Source: Clostridiaceae bacterium AF10-41
Lineage (GTDB): Bacteria > Bacillota > Clostridia > Clostridiales > Clostridiaceae
Direction: 5' to 3'
DNA length: 64,000 bases
Assembly (NCBI GenBank): GCA_027686065.1
Contig: JAQCTH010000009.1
Location: forward strand, 4,405 to 68,404
Every line of letters begins with the position of its first letter. Within the stretch, counting starts at the first letter, position 1. The translations under genes and the position numbers were made by a program. Positions 17,801 through 26,554 of this stretch are shown here, in pieces. The notes beneath the pieces are model-generated. The model saw nothing but the letters and a program-made list of their open reading frames with translations, ran no database searches and was not told where the DNA came from.

Positions 17801-18924
17801 TCCTTAAGAAATATCCAGAAAGAAAAGCTATTTTAAACTTCCATGAATATCTACTTGCAAGTGGAGGACTTGGAGAAGAGCCACAAAGAATTTTTAATGA
17901 AGTAGTTTCTAAGAATTCAAATGTATGTATGGTTTTCTCAGGACATTATCATAATGCACAAACGATGATAAATGAATTTGATGATGATGGCGATGGAATA
18001 AATGATAGAAAAGTTTATCAAATGTTATTTGATTATCAAGGGCTACCTGAAGGTGGTATGGGATATATGAGATTAATGCATTTTGATTTAAAGGGTGAGA
18101 AAGTTTTATTTAGAACTTATTCTCCTTCCTTAGATGATTACAATGCAAAAGATACAGTTACAGGTGGAGATACTATTTTAGGAGAAGAAGACTTTGAAAT
18201 ATCCTTTTCTGATTTAGGTATAAAGTCAAGCCAAAAGACAATTGAAACAACTGACTTAAATGTAAATGTCTATAGTGATGAAGTGCTTGGAACAGTAAAT
18301 AATGTTACTAATGATATTAATATAGCTTATACATTAAAGAATGCAGAAAATGGTGTATATGGTTGGTATGCAGAAGTTACAGATGAATTTGGTGGGTTAG
18401 CAAGAACAGATGTAAACTACTTTACAGTAGATAAAGATGTTGCAAAGCCAATTATAAAATTACCAGGAAATAATGTAGTTAAATTAGGTACTGATTTTGA
18501 TCCTATGGATGGAGTAAGTGCAAATGATGATAGAGATGGAGATTTAACTTCTAAAATAATTGTATTAGGAACAATTGATACAGCAAAAGAAGGAGAATAC
18601 ACAATTACCTATAAAGTATCTGATAATGCTGGAAATACAGAAATAGTATCAAGAATTATAGTAGTAAAGAAAATAGGAAATTCTACTGAAGAAAATAATA
18701 ACAATGGTAATAATGATAATAGTGGAAACAACAACAATAATAATAATAATGGCAGTAACAGTAATAATAATGGAAATACAAATACTATAGACAATGGAAA
18801 TAATTTACCGCAGACTGGAGATGAATCAGTTATATATATTATGGGAGCATCATTCCTATTAATTATAGCTGGAACACTTTTAATGAAGAAATACAATAAA
18901 AAATATAGTAAGCACACCTCTTAA
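14845..18924 (+). CDS. Giant sortase-anchored lamin-tail / metallophosphatase protein
   Basis: The 1359-residue protein has a signal peptide (1-30). A lamin-tail domain follows (~53-160: LLITEILPDS, DAYEFIEVYNNS, DYKLYYN), then beta-rich Ig-like modules. A calcineurin-like phosphoesterase spans ~830-1095 with Asp838, GD at 882-883, GNHD at 916-919, His1000 and GHYH at 1033-1036, a complete two-metal site. A DUF5011-type Ig domain (~1212-1275), an Asn-rich linker and LPQTG (Leu1321) plus membrane tail and basic end complete it. It should be a wall-anchored phosphoesterase of unknown substrate (extracellular nucleotides or phosphoglycans are plausible). A palindromic repeat lies inside the gene at 16663. 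Confidence 0.88.
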   Translation: MIRKKLYKSKLLSLGLTTLMLAKPMEVMAASTKTLLATEYIAQEDVKINEIQIPELLITEILPDSKNVNGSDAYEFIEVYNNSNVELNLNDYKLYYNYLDNGDASDTLWVDINKDIKIQPKATLVFWIKNGNNNQLTVEDFNNNFKTNLELNVNLFELYNGGMANSGARALRLTTSIKEQVDFISYNMNGVKDTSADKSIKYRYDESSSKSIMTTNKSDPDPGIVKDSDKPVQANITIPQNEAVTEDITAGNFTIEDGLIFKVKASSNETNIKTVKLSYKNNKMNDYETYNLLKGDGDIFSKEIYKYDLIGKAYFDYYFEVSDGFKVVKTKVNRIINTEVDISNIKFNIDENKYLSKIDNLITTGDKLFLDGEDKTFEAIPSIENKAKIVVDIKDTDTFFKNAVAIGDTVLGIFNEGTYDNWDTIAYDVDPIYFNKGEKIQIDIHAGNKANPLEHNWENNDDFVVKNIRLILPDGSILRPQGFENPEEVIKMGDSAGKIEILNAIFTPSDDLFNAIRYKIDTTKLTDGEHMLTGKLTLSNESKDVKFIVDNTAPEIITNIKDNEIYKGTNEINVDFIDKLSGVKSTAVKLDGKKIELPYTFRSLELTPGVHNFTINAIDNCNNEYTKEVKFIIPEENAKLGLEIKPGAGAILNSDPIFSIEAKDSTNDIMTVAFKKGERYILGDYNISKTKGVSQTSGIGGQAFSENSNNGFPYEEFDIELSDKVNENSIIQVDWKGKSNNLKTKMYVYNYKTGVFDAVKAEMEENKDEIKLTGSISLKEHLKDNKVKVMVQNGEGYTPTQYEEGTPAVPSENPNIKTSNENDIDRNSYDFTFVIESDTQYYNEDTADNPNIVGKYEHQLNIHDWILANRPRMNIQYLFHDGDIIDDAEMISQWENADAAYKKLDDASLPYGVLAGNHDVDHLTQDYTNYSTYFGQSRFEKNPWYGESYKNNRAHYDLITVGGIDFIMMYVGWGVGDEEIEWMNNILKKYPERKAILNFHEYLLASGGLGEEPQRIFNEVVSKNSNVCMVFSGHYHNAQTMINEFDDDGDGINDRKVYQMLFDYQGLPEGGMGYMRLMHFDLKGEKVLFRTYSPSLDDYNAKDTVTGGDTILGEEDFEISFSDLGIKSSQKTIETTDLNVNVYSDEVLGTVNNVTNDINIAYTLKNAENGVYGWYAEVTDEFGGLARTDVNYFTVDKDVAKPIIKLPGNNVVKLGTDFDPMDGVSANDDRDGDLTSKIIVLGTIDTAKEGEYTITYKVSDNAGNTEIVSRIIVVKKIGNSTEENNNNGNNDNSGNNNNNNNNGSNSNNNGNTNTIDNGNNLPQTGDESVIYIMGASFLLIIAGTLLMKKYNKKYSKHTS
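16663..16676 (+). repeat. REP core inside a coding sequence
   Basis: ACCCCTGGGGTCCA is the full 14-base core of the dispersed palindrome. It encodes TPGV (residues 607-610) in an Ig-like module, in the same reading frame as the copy that ends the amidase gene (TPGVQ). The codons ACC, CCT, GGG and GTC are unusual for this AT-rich gene. A chance match to a common Ig motif (TPGVH) is possible but less likely. Confidence 0.55.
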
Positions 18925-18998
18925 ATATATAACAGGGTATAAAGGGGATAGAGGGTATAATATAAATTTTAAATGAAAATTTATAGAGAGTTAAATAA

Positions 18999-19033
18999 AG
19001 AGTGTCCAATGGATTAAATTGGACACTCTTTTT
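18999..19033 (+). terminator. GTGTCCAA-family terminator, copy e
   Basis: AGAGTGTCCAA pairs with TTGGACACTCT and is followed by TTTTTG. It also faces the small minus-strand frame at 19059. Confidence 0.85.
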
Positions 19034-19058
19034 GCTTAATATTTTATGTTGCTAACAA

Positions 19059-19247
19059 CTACACATTAATATTTGTTTGTAATCTGCACCTTGTTCCAAC
19101 ACAAATAGATTCACAAGTAGCAATTAAATCAGTACTGTCACTTATGACCTCTCTTACTAAAAATAAGCTATCATTATTTGTGATAGCTAATAACTTCAAT
19201 TCATCGTCATTTGCATTATACACTTGTATTTTCTGTTTTTGAAAAGT
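19059..19247 (-). pseudogene. Small minus-strand frame, probable 3' gene remnant
   Basis: The minus strand is open from 19247 to a TAG at 19059-19061. From a GTG at 19223 it reads 54 residues with protein-like composition (VYNANDDELKLLAITNNDSL, later VREVISDSTDLIATCESICV, GTRCRL) and three Cys. There is no ribosome site before the GTG and no ATG. I do not recognise the family. It is most likely the tail of a decayed gene. The rest of 18925-19341 holds the terminator and the leader of the next gene. Confidence 0.4.
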
Positions 19248-19341
19248 CTAAAAGAAATTTAAAATATTTTTCTCAAAAAATAAAACTCAGGGGTATTTAT
19301 TAATTGAAGTACAAAGTATTTATTTTAGGGGGAAAAGGTTT

Positions 19342-20286
19342 ATGCAATATTCATTTTTAGGATTTTCAGTTTCTATGATAAAAAAGTTAAATTTAGATAT
19401 AAAGGATGTAGCTATTCTTAGATATTTTATTGATTTTAAAGATAGTGGAAGAATGAATTGTGAGATTATTGAGGGCGAAAAGTATTACTGGGTTAGCTAT
19501 CAAAGTTTTGCTAATGAAATGCCTTATTTAGCTTTAGAAAAAAGATCAATTATGGCTAGAATGCTTAAATTAAGAGATTTAGGAATATTAAATCATTATA
19601 CCAAAAAAGAAGGAGGCACTTTTTCTTACTTTAAATTAGGTGAAAAGTTTTATGAAGACTTTAAAAATGCTGATGATGAGAATGTTAAAAATAGTGATAA
19701 AAATAATGATGCAAAAAATAATGTCCATGGTGTCCTTAAAAATGATGACTCTAGCAGTAATTTAGTAGAGGAAAAACATAATTGTGATGAGGCTCACTAT
19801 GAAAATGATAATGGGGTATCTACAGAAATGTCCAAGGGTAGTACATTAAAATGTTCAACAAAGACTAATCTATTAAATAACTCATCTACTATAGACACTA
19901 ATATATATAAATATAAAAGAGAAGTTAATGAAATACTTCAATACCTAAATTCAAAACTTGGAACTAGGTATAAAGAAAATAACAAGATTACCATAATGTT
20001 AATTAATAATAAGCTTGAAGAAGGCTATAGTGTTGATGACTTTAAAATTGTTATTGATAAAAAGCTTAAGACTTGGAAAAATACTGAATTTGAGCAATAT
20101 TTAAACCCAAAAACTTTATTTGGAGATAAGTTTGAAATTTATTTAAATCAAAATATTATAAAACAAGATAAAAATAACAAAAGCTATGAAAATTATAGAG
20201 AGCCTAAAAAATTAAGATTTAATAATTTTAAAGGTCGTGATTATGATTATGATATCCTAGAGAAAAAGCTTTTAGGATGGGCGTAG
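19342..20286 (+). CDS. Phage replisome organizer-like DNA-binding protein
   Basis: The 314-residue protein has an N-terminal winged-helix region (~1-110; YWVSYQSFANEMPYL, LEKRSIMARMLKLRDLGIL) as in phage replisome organizers. A low-complexity hydrophilic linker (~115-185) follows. The conserved phage C-terminal domain (~190-275; EILQYLNSKLGTRYK, NPKTLFGDKFEIYLNQ) is the TIGR02220/Phg_2220_C type. Such proteins bind a phage origin and recruit helicase. There is no helicase loader, SSB, integrase or capsid gene nearby, so it is an orphan, either a prophage relic or a domesticated gene. Ribosome site: AGGGGGAAAAGG. Confidence 0.75.
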   Translation: MQYSFLGFSVSMIKKLNLDIKDVAILRYFIDFKDSGRMNCEIIEGEKYYWVSYQSFANEMPYLALEKRSIMARMLKLRDLGILNHYTKKEGGTFSYFKLGEKFYEDFKNADDENVKNSDKNNDAKNNVHGVLKNDDSSSNLVEEKHNCDEAHYENDNGVSTEMSKGSTLKCSTKTNLLNNSSTIDTNIYKYKREVNEILQYLNSKLGTRYKENNKITIMLINNKLEEGYSVDDFKIVIDKKLKTWKNTEFEQYLNPKTLFGDKFEIYLNQNIIKQDKNNKSYENYREPKKLRFNNFKGRDYDYDILEKKLLGWA

Positions 20287-20302
20287 TGCTAGTTGGGATA
20301 AC

Positions 20303-20330
20303 ACCCCTGGGGTCCAGAAAATTGGAAATT
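20303..20330 (+). repeat. REP-like palindromic repeat, copy 1
   Basis: ACCCCTGGGGTCCA followed by GAAAATTGGAAATT. The right arm is complete; the left AT arm is not recognisable. It lies 17 bases after the replisome-like gene. Confidence 0.85.
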
Positions 20331-20439
20331 CAATTGAAGTAATATTAAATCGTTCTCATTTTGAACCACGAGGATTTTTTTTAGTTGTTATAATGAAAAT
20401 ATAAATTAGGTTACAGCGATGCTTAAGGAGGAGATGTAA

Positions 20440-21855
20440 GTGAAATATACAAATAATAAAGAATTCTTATGGGGATCAGCAACAGCTGCCTATCAATGTG
20501 AGGGAGGTTGGAATGAGGATGGAAAAGGATTAAATGAATGGGATGTTTTTAATCATGAAAGTCCACTGAATATTCACAATGAAGATGGGGATGTTTCTAG
20601 TGATTTTTATCATAAATACAAAGAAGATATAGATTTGATGGCAGAAGGAAATCAAAATACTTATAGATTCTCAATTTCATGGGCAAGAATAATTCCCCAA
20701 GGAATTGGAGAAGTAAATCCAAAGGGAATTGAATTTTATAATAATGTTATTGATTATTGCTTGGAGAAGGGAATTACCCCTAATGTAACATTATTTCACT
20801 ATGATCTTCCAAATGAAATGGCTAAGATTGGTGGATGGGAAAATAGGGACGTTATAGATGCATTTAATGAATATGCAAAAGTGTGTTTTAAGAACTTTGG
20901 AGATAGAGTTAAAATTTGGTGCACAATCAACGAGCCAAGATATTATGCGTACTGTAGTTATGTAGTAGGAAACTATCCACCAAACTACAGAGCAGATTTT
21001 AATCGTTTTTGGAGAGTTCTTTATAACTTAATGTTAGGAGGTGCTAAAGCAGTTAATAGCTACAAGGAATTAGGGATGGATGGAATAATAGGTGTTGTTC
21101 ATGACAATGGAAATGTAGAACTAGATCCGCAAACAAAAGAAAAGGAATTAGTAAGATTAAGAGCTGATATTTTCTATAATAGAATGGTTCTAGATACTGC
21201 AGTGTTAGGTGAATTGCCTGATGAGCTAGAAAAGGTTTTAGCAGATAACAGAGTTGATGCATCTTTTATCTACGAGGAAGATGTTCATGACTTTGAAAAA
21301 GGCAAAATAGATTATATTGGTTTAAATCTTTATAATCGCCAATATGTAACAGATTATTCAGAGGGAGAAACAGAAGTATTCCACAATAATAAGGGGACAG
21401 GTTCAAAAGCTAAAGAAGGAATTCGTATAAAGGACATGTTTGAAACTTCTTTTGATGCTAATGTTAGACGTAATCTTTGGGGAAGAGAAGTTTATCCAAA
21501 ATGTATGTATAATGCTCTTATGGAGATTAAGAAAAAGTATGGAGATATATTAATTTATATTACAGAAAATGGACATGGTCAATATGAAATGCCAGATGAT
21601 AATGGATATGTAAAAGATACTGAAAGAATAGAACTATGTGAGGAATTTATTAATTATATGCTTAAAGCAAGAGAAGAAGGAGTCAATGTACAAGGTTATT
21701 ATATGTGGTCTACTATGGATATTTATAGTTGGATTAACGGTTATGGAAAAAGATATGGACTTGTTAGAGTTGATTTTGAAAATAATAATAAACGTATTCC
21801 AAAAGAAAGCTACTATTGGTACAAGAAGCTTATAGGAAGTAAAAAGGATATTTAA
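20440..21855 (+). CDS. 6-phospho-beta-glucosidase, GH1
   Basis: GTG start behind AAGGAGGAGA. The 471-residue protein is a full-length GH1 barrel: FLWGSATAAYQCEGG near the N-terminus, acid/base in TINEP (Glu165) and nucleophile in ITENG (Glu376). The C-terminal DIYSWINGYGKRYG supplies Ser, Lys and Tyr of the kind that bind the 6-phosphate. It should hydrolyse phosphorylated beta-glucosides brought in by the PTS permease encoded 32 bases downstream. Exact aglycone or disaccharide is not readable. Confidence 0.9.
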   Translation: MKYTNNKEFLWGSATAAYQCEGGWNEDGKGLNEWDVFNHESPLNIHNEDGDVSSDFYHKYKEDIDLMAEGNQNTYRFSISWARIIPQGIGEVNPKGIEFYNNVIDYCLEKGITPNVTLFHYDLPNEMAKIGGWENRDVIDAFNEYAKVCFKNFGDRVKIWCTINEPRYYAYCSYVVGNYPPNYRADFNRFWRVLYNLMLGGAKAVNSYKELGMDGIIGVVHDNGNVELDPQTKEKELVRLRADIFYNRMVLDTAVLGELPDELEKVLADNRVDASFIYEEDVHDFEKGKIDYIGLNLYNRQYVTDYSEGETEVFHNNKGTGSKAKEGIRIKDMFETSFDANVRRNLWGREVYPKCMYNALMEIKKKYGDILIYITENGHGQYEMPDDNGYVKDTERIELCEEFINYMLKAREEGVNVQGYYMWSTMDIYSWINGYGKRYGLVRVDFENNNKRIPKESYYWYKKLIGSKKDI

Positions 21856-21887
21856 TAAAAAAATATATATAATGGGGGAAAAATAAA

Positions 21888-23291
21888 ATGAAGTATATTG
21901 AGGTATCAAAAAAAGTATTGGAACATGTTGGTGGTATCGAAAACTTAAACCATGTTGAACATTGCGCAACAAGACTACGTTTACACTATAATAATAAGAA
22001 ACTTGTGAATGAAGAAGCATTAAAAGCCATTGAAAATATTGTAGGTATTGTAAGCAAAGCTGGACAAATTCAGGTTATTATTGGACCAAATGTTAATGAA
22101 GCATATAATGACTTTTTAGATGTATCAGGATGGAAAGATGGAAGTAATAAAGAGGCAGTTTTGGTAGAAGAACCAGAGGAAAAAAAGTTTATGTATTATA
22201 TGAACAAGTTTGGTAATTTCATGGCTGCAGTATTTATGCCAATAGTTCCAGCATTAATTACAGGGGGAATGATTCTTTCAATTAGAAATTTATTGATTAA
22301 TTACTTTGGAGTTAGTATGGATTCAGGTACTGCAGTAGTTATGGGTGCAATTTTTAGTGCTGCATTTACTTTCTTACCAGTTTATATAGGATATACAATG
22401 GCAAAACGCTTAAAGATGGAACCAATTATGGGAGCTTTCTTAGGAGGGTTATTGGTTAGTTCAAATATTAGTGGTGTAGAAGGTTTAAGTTTCTTAGGAC
22501 TTAATATTCCAATGGTAGAATATACAGGAAGTGTATTACCAATTATGCTTGGTATTGGATTGATGTATTTTGTGGATAAGTTCTTACAAAAATATATTCC
22601 TGAATCAGTGAAATACTTCTTAAAACCATTATTCACAATGATAATTGTGGTTCCTATAACATTAATAGGATTAGGACCTATAGGTACAATTTTAAGCACA
22701 TATGTAGGTATGGGAATTACAGCTCTAATGAATGCAATTGGTGGAGTTGCTATGCCAATATTTGCTGCAGCTTACCCATATATGGTTATGTTAGGACTAG
22801 ACAAAGCTATTATGCCAATTGGATTTAACAGTGTTGCAACAATTGGATACGATTCAGTTGTTATGGTTATGGGATTTATATCTAATTTATGTATTGGTGG
22901 AAGCGCATTAGCTGTAGCGACAACAATTAAAAATGATAAAAGTAAGAAAGGTATGATTGCTTCTTTTGGAGTGACTGCACTTTGTGGAGTTACAGAACCT
23001 GCATTTTATGGATCATTAATTATGAGACCTAAGGTATTGATTGGAACTGCAATGGGAGCTGTAAGTGCTGGTTTAGTTGCTGGTATCTTTGGACTAAAGA
23101 GCTTTGTTATGGGAGGATGCCCAGGTTTATTAACAGCATTATTCTTTATTGATAATGATGGTGGTATGGGAAACTTAATTTTAGCTGCAATTGTAGCAAT
23201 TATAGCAATCGTTGTATCTTTTATCGCAAGTAAGTTTATTCTTTCAAAAACAGAATCAAATAAGGCTGCTCTTTCAAAACAGAATCAATAA
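21888..23291 (+). CDS. PTS beta-glucoside-type EIIBC permease
   Basis: The 467-residue protein has an N-terminal EIIB domain with the phosphorylation site HCATRLR (Cys26), then an EIIC domain of about ten membrane segments (~100-455) with GAIFSAAFTFLPVYIG and GVTEPAFYG. It phosphorylates a sugar during uptake. It lacks an EIIA domain, so phosphate must come from a free EIIA such as the one at 32024. It forms a two-gene unit with the GH1 enzyme. Confidence 0.88.
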   Translation: MKYIEVSKKVLEHVGGIENLNHVEHCATRLRLHYNNKKLVNEEALKAIENIVGIVSKAGQIQVIIGPNVNEAYNDFLDVSGWKDGSNKEAVLVEEPEEKKFMYYMNKFGNFMAAVFMPIVPALITGGMILSIRNLLINYFGVSMDSGTAVVMGAIFSAAFTFLPVYIGYTMAKRLKMEPIMGAFLGGLLVSSNISGVEGLSFLGLNIPMVEYTGSVLPIMLGIGLMYFVDKFLQKYIPESVKYFLKPLFTMIIVVPITLIGLGPIGTILSTYVGMGITALMNAIGGVAMPIFAAAYPYMVMLGLDKAIMPIGFNSVATIGYDSVVMVMGFISNLCIGGSALAVATTIKNDKSKKGMIASFGVTALCGVTEPAFYGSLIMRPKVLIGTAMGAVSAGLVAGIFGLKSFVMGGCPGLLTALFFIDNDGGMGNLILAAIVAIIAIVVSFIASKFILSKTESNKAALSKQNQ

Positions 23292-23374
23292 AAGCAAATT
23301 AATTTATAAATAAATTCAACTTATTATAAGAGGGTATTATAAAAATAGGGCTGTCTATAAGACAGCCTGATTAA

Positions 23375-23505
23375 GAATTGATAATTAAAAATGGATAATT
23401 ATTGATGTAATTTTTTCTAAATTACTGAAAATAATTTAGTTTTGAAAACTCCTAAGGGAGTTTTTTCATTAAATTTTCATTTTGTATTTTTAATTTTTAA
23501 TTGTG
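23375..23505. repeat. AT-rich inverted-repeat (MITE-like) element with internal terminator
   Basis: The left end (AATTGATAATTAAAAATGG) is an imperfect inverted copy of the right end (ATTTTTAATTTTTAATTG), ~130 bases apart. Inside it is a good terminator (AAAACTCC/GGAGTTTT plus TTTTTT, 23446-23466). A second hairpin (AGGCTGTC/GACAGCC) sits just before it at 23348-23368. This fills the gap between the EIIBC and M81 genes; no gene is seen. Confidence 0.5.
23446..23466 (+). terminator. Terminator inside the 23.4 kb repeat
   Basis: AAAACTCC and GGAGTTTT arms around TAAG, followed by a run of T. It separates the PTS/GH1 unit from the peptidase-family genes. Confidence 0.75.
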
Positions 23506-23615
23506 TAGCAGTTCCATTAATTAGTGAAAGATATATTAGAAATATAAAATATGATAAAAAGAGTAATACTAGGTTTATTTAAATAAATCTAACAGTAATT
23601 AAGAGGTGAGATGTA

Positions 23616-25064
23616 ATGAAAGTATTGATTGCAAAATTTATTATTGAATCTAATGCGAACATTCCTTATAAAAGTAAATTAGAAAATTTTAATATTTTAT
23701 TTGGAGAAGATTGTATTAGGGAGATGAAATGTAAAGATGTGTTTGAGAAAGATGGTGTTGAAATTATACCTTCAATTTATGCAGATGCATCAGCTGGTGG
23801 TGTTTTAGAGAAAACTACATTTGAGTATATTGAAAACAGAATATTAGAAGATATCAAAAAACATATCAATGAAATTGATGGAATCTTACTACACTTACAT
23901 GGAGCAAGTGAAATAGAAGATTTGGAGGGGGGATCAGGTGATCATCACATTATGAAGATGATTAGAAGATTAGTTGGACCTTACTTACCAATTGCAGTAG
24001 TTTGTGATCCTCATGGGAACTTATCAAAAGAATATGTAGAAAGTACAACATTGATTCGTAGCTATCGTAATTCGCCACATACAGATATTAAGGAAACAAT
24101 TGAGTTTGTTTGTGAAAAATTGGTGGCATTACTACATAATCGTCAAAATATTACTCCAGTATATCGTAAATTACCTATGATATTAGGTGGAGAGCAGAGT
24201 GTTTCTGATGATGAACCAGTGAAATCTATTAATAGATATTTAGATGAGTTAGAAAAAAATCCAAGAATCTTAAGTTGTTCCTGGCATGTAGGGTATATTC
24301 GCCATGATACTGATGTAGCAGGATGTGGAATTATTGTTATCCCAACAAAAGTAGATGATCAGGAATATGCAAATGAAATTGCAGATAAATTGGCTACGTA
24401 TATATGGGATAAGCGTCATGAATTCCATTATACTGGATTAACTGCACAACCAGAAGAAGCAATTAAAATGGCAATGGAATTTCAAGGCAAGCCTGTATTC
24501 ATTACTGATTCTGGAGATAATGTAACATCTGGAGCTGTAGGATGCAATACCTTTATATTGAGACAGGTATTAAAACTTGATAATAACTGCAGTAAAAAGT
24601 TTTTATTTGCTAGTATAAATGATACAGAAACATTAGCTAGTTTGGATTTATGTGAAGAAGGAGAGGAAACAAGAATTTCTCTAGGGATGAATTTAGATGA
24701 GCTATCAGAAAAAGTAGATTTAGATATTGTAGTGAAAGCTAAAGGATATTTAGCTGGTTACTCTTATACAACAGAAGGTAATTTTGGAAAATGTATTGTT
24801 GTTAGTGTCAAGGATAAGCCAATTGATATTATAATTTCAGGATGTAATCATCCTTTTGTAGAAATACATCAGTTTAGTGCTGCTGCTGTTAACTATGAAG
24901 ACTATGATATCATCATTGTCAAACAGGGTTATATCTTCCCAGAATTAAAAGCAGAAGGAAAGTTAAGCATTATGTCATTAACTAGAGGGGCCACGTTGCA
25001 GGATACAGCAAAACTACCATTTAAACGAATTATGCGTCCAATGTTCCCTATTGATAATATTTAG
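23616..25064 (+). CDS. M81 family metallopeptidase (MlrC-like)
   Basis: The 482-residue protein matches the MlrC/DUF1485 family. Asp131 and His133 (CDPHGN) and His155 (RNSPHTD) have the same spacing as the zinc ligands of microcystinase MlrC. A DSGDNVTSGAVG segment near 304-316 is also typical. The family is annotated as amidohydrolase/peptidase; its natural clostridial substrate is unknown. It is followed 74 bases later by an M24-family gene, and the pair may handle an amide- or peptide-linked compound taken up with the neighbouring PTS. Confidence 0.85.
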   Translation: MKVLIAKFIIESNANIPYKSKLENFNILFGEDCIREMKCKDVFEKDGVEIIPSIYADASAGGVLEKTTFEYIENRILEDIKKHINEIDGILLHLHGASEIEDLEGGSGDHHIMKMIRRLVGPYLPIAVVCDPHGNLSKEYVESTTLIRSYRNSPHTDIKETIEFVCEKLVALLHNRQNITPVYRKLPMILGGEQSVSDDEPVKSINRYLDELEKNPRILSCSWHVGYIRHDTDVAGCGIIVIPTKVDDQEYANEIADKLATYIWDKRHEFHYTGLTAQPEEAIKMAMEFQGKPVFITDSGDNVTSGAVGCNTFILRQVLKLDNNCSKKFLFASINDTETLASLDLCEEGEETRISLGMNLDELSEKVDLDIVVKAKGYLAGYSYTTEGNFGKCIVVSVKDKPIDIIISGCNHPFVEIHQFSAAAVNYEDYDIIIVKQGYIFPELKAEGKLSIMSLTRGATLQDTAKLPFKRIMRPMFPIDNI

Positions 25065-25138
25065 TCTATATATAAAATAATTAAATTCAATCAGTGTACA
25101 TGCAAATACACGAGAGATATAAGGAAGGATAATATAAC

Positions 25139-26518
25139 ATGATAAAATTAAAAGAGATAAAGATACCAGAATTAGAACAAAATCTTGTGCCTGTAGCATT
25201 AAGTGATGAAGCAATGAAGGAAAGAAAAGAAAAACTTTTAGCAAAGATGAAGAATAATGGCTATGAAGCAATTGTTATTTATGCTGATTTAGAGCATGGA
25301 GGCAACTTTGAATACTTATGTGGATTTGTACCTCGTTTTGAGGAAGCCTTATTAGTAGTTCATTCTTGTGGTAAATCTTATATGGTATTGGGAAATGAAA
25401 ACTTAAATAAAGCTTCAAAATCAAGGATTGAGGTGACAGCTGTTCACATGCCTCATTTTTCATTGCCAAACCAACCAATGAAAAATGAGAAAAGTGTAGT
25501 TGAAATTTTAACAGAATGTGAGTTAGATAAAGCAAAGAATATTGGTTTAGTAGGGTGGAAGAATTTCACTAGTAAAATTGATAATAATGCTGAATTATAT
25601 GATATTCCTTACTTTGTAGTAGAAGCAATAAAGAGTATCTCAAGGGGATCGAAATTGTCTAATGCTACAAAATTATTTATTGGAGAAAATGGTGTACGTA
25701 CTACAAATAATGCCAATGAATTTGCACACTACGAATTTGGAGCTGCACTTGCAGGAAATTGTATATTAGAAACTATGGAAGAATTTGATGAAGGTAAAAC
25801 AGAAATGCAAGTTGCAGAAAAATTAGCTGCATTTGGGCAACCTCATAATGTTGTTACAATTATGGCAACAGGGGAACGTTTTGAAAAAGCTAATATATAT
25901 CCAAGTAATAAAGTAATAAAAAAAGGAGATCGCATCTCTATTACAACTGGATTTAAAGGCGGACTACAAAGTCGTGGTGGATATGCAGTATTCGGCAAGG
26001 ATGAGTTGCCAGAAGCTGAAAAAGACTATTTAGAAAAAGTTGCAATTCCTTATTTTAATGCTGTGAAGACTTGGTTAGAAACAATTCATATTGGCATGAG
26101 TGGAAAAGAATTATATGATAAAATTGAAGAAGTATTTCCAAAAGAACAGTATGGATGGTCATTAAATCCAGGGCATCTATGCGCTGACGAAGAATGGCTT
26201 GCTTCTCCAGTTTATCCAGATTCTTTAGAAGTATTAAAGAGCGGAATGTTATTTCAGATAGATATAATTCCATCTGTATCTGGATATGGAGGAATTAGTT
26301 GTGAAAGTGGAGTAATTTTAGCTGATAAGATATTACGAGAAGAGATAAAAAGAGAATATCCAGAAATATGGACTAGAATTCAGAAGCGTAGGGATTATAT
26401 CAAAGAAGAGCTAGGAATAAATATTTCAGAAGAAGTTATTCCAACAAGTAATGCAACTGCTTACTGCCGTCCATTTCTATTGAATAAAAAATCAGCATTA
26501 ACAGCAAAGGATTTGTAA
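25139..26518 (+). CDS. M24 (Xaa-Pro peptidase/creatinase) family protein, metal ligands partly missing
   Basis: The 459-residue protein has a creatinase-type N-domain (~1-175) and a pita-bread C-domain. The expected paired metal-binding Asp residues are replaced (ITTGFKGGLQSRGGY where catalytic members have Asp), while NPGHL and CESG keep the His and Glu. That pattern recalls metal-free creatinases rather than prolidases. Ribosome site AAGGAAGG. It probably forms a unit with the M81 gene upstream. Confidence 0.75.
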   Translation: MIKLKEIKIPELEQNLVPVALSDEAMKERKEKLLAKMKNNGYEAIVIYADLEHGGNFEYLCGFVPRFEEALLVVHSCGKSYMVLGNENLNKASKSRIEVTAVHMPHFSLPNQPMKNEKSVVEILTECELDKAKNIGLVGWKNFTSKIDNNAELYDIPYFVVEAIKSISRGSKLSNATKLFIGENGVRTTNNANEFAHYEFGAALAGNCILETMEEFDEGKTEMQVAEKLAAFGQPHNVVTIMATGERFEKANIYPSNKVIKKGDRISITTGFKGGLQSRGGYAVFGKDELPEAEKDYLEKVAIPYFNAVKTWLETIHIGMSGKELYDKIEEVFPKEQYGWSLNPGHLCADEEWLASPVYPDSLEVLKSGMLFQIDIIPSVSGYGGISCESGVILADKILREEIKREYPEIWTRIQKRRDYIKEELGINISEEVIPTSNATAYCRPFLLNKKSALTAKDL

Positions 26519-26554
26519 AATCTTAATTAATTCCACAAACCTATAGAACTTTCA

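Noticed and set aside
18609..18917. Minus-strand Leu-rich frame at the end of the giant surface protein gene
   Set aside because: It arises from the Asn-rich linker codons read backwards.
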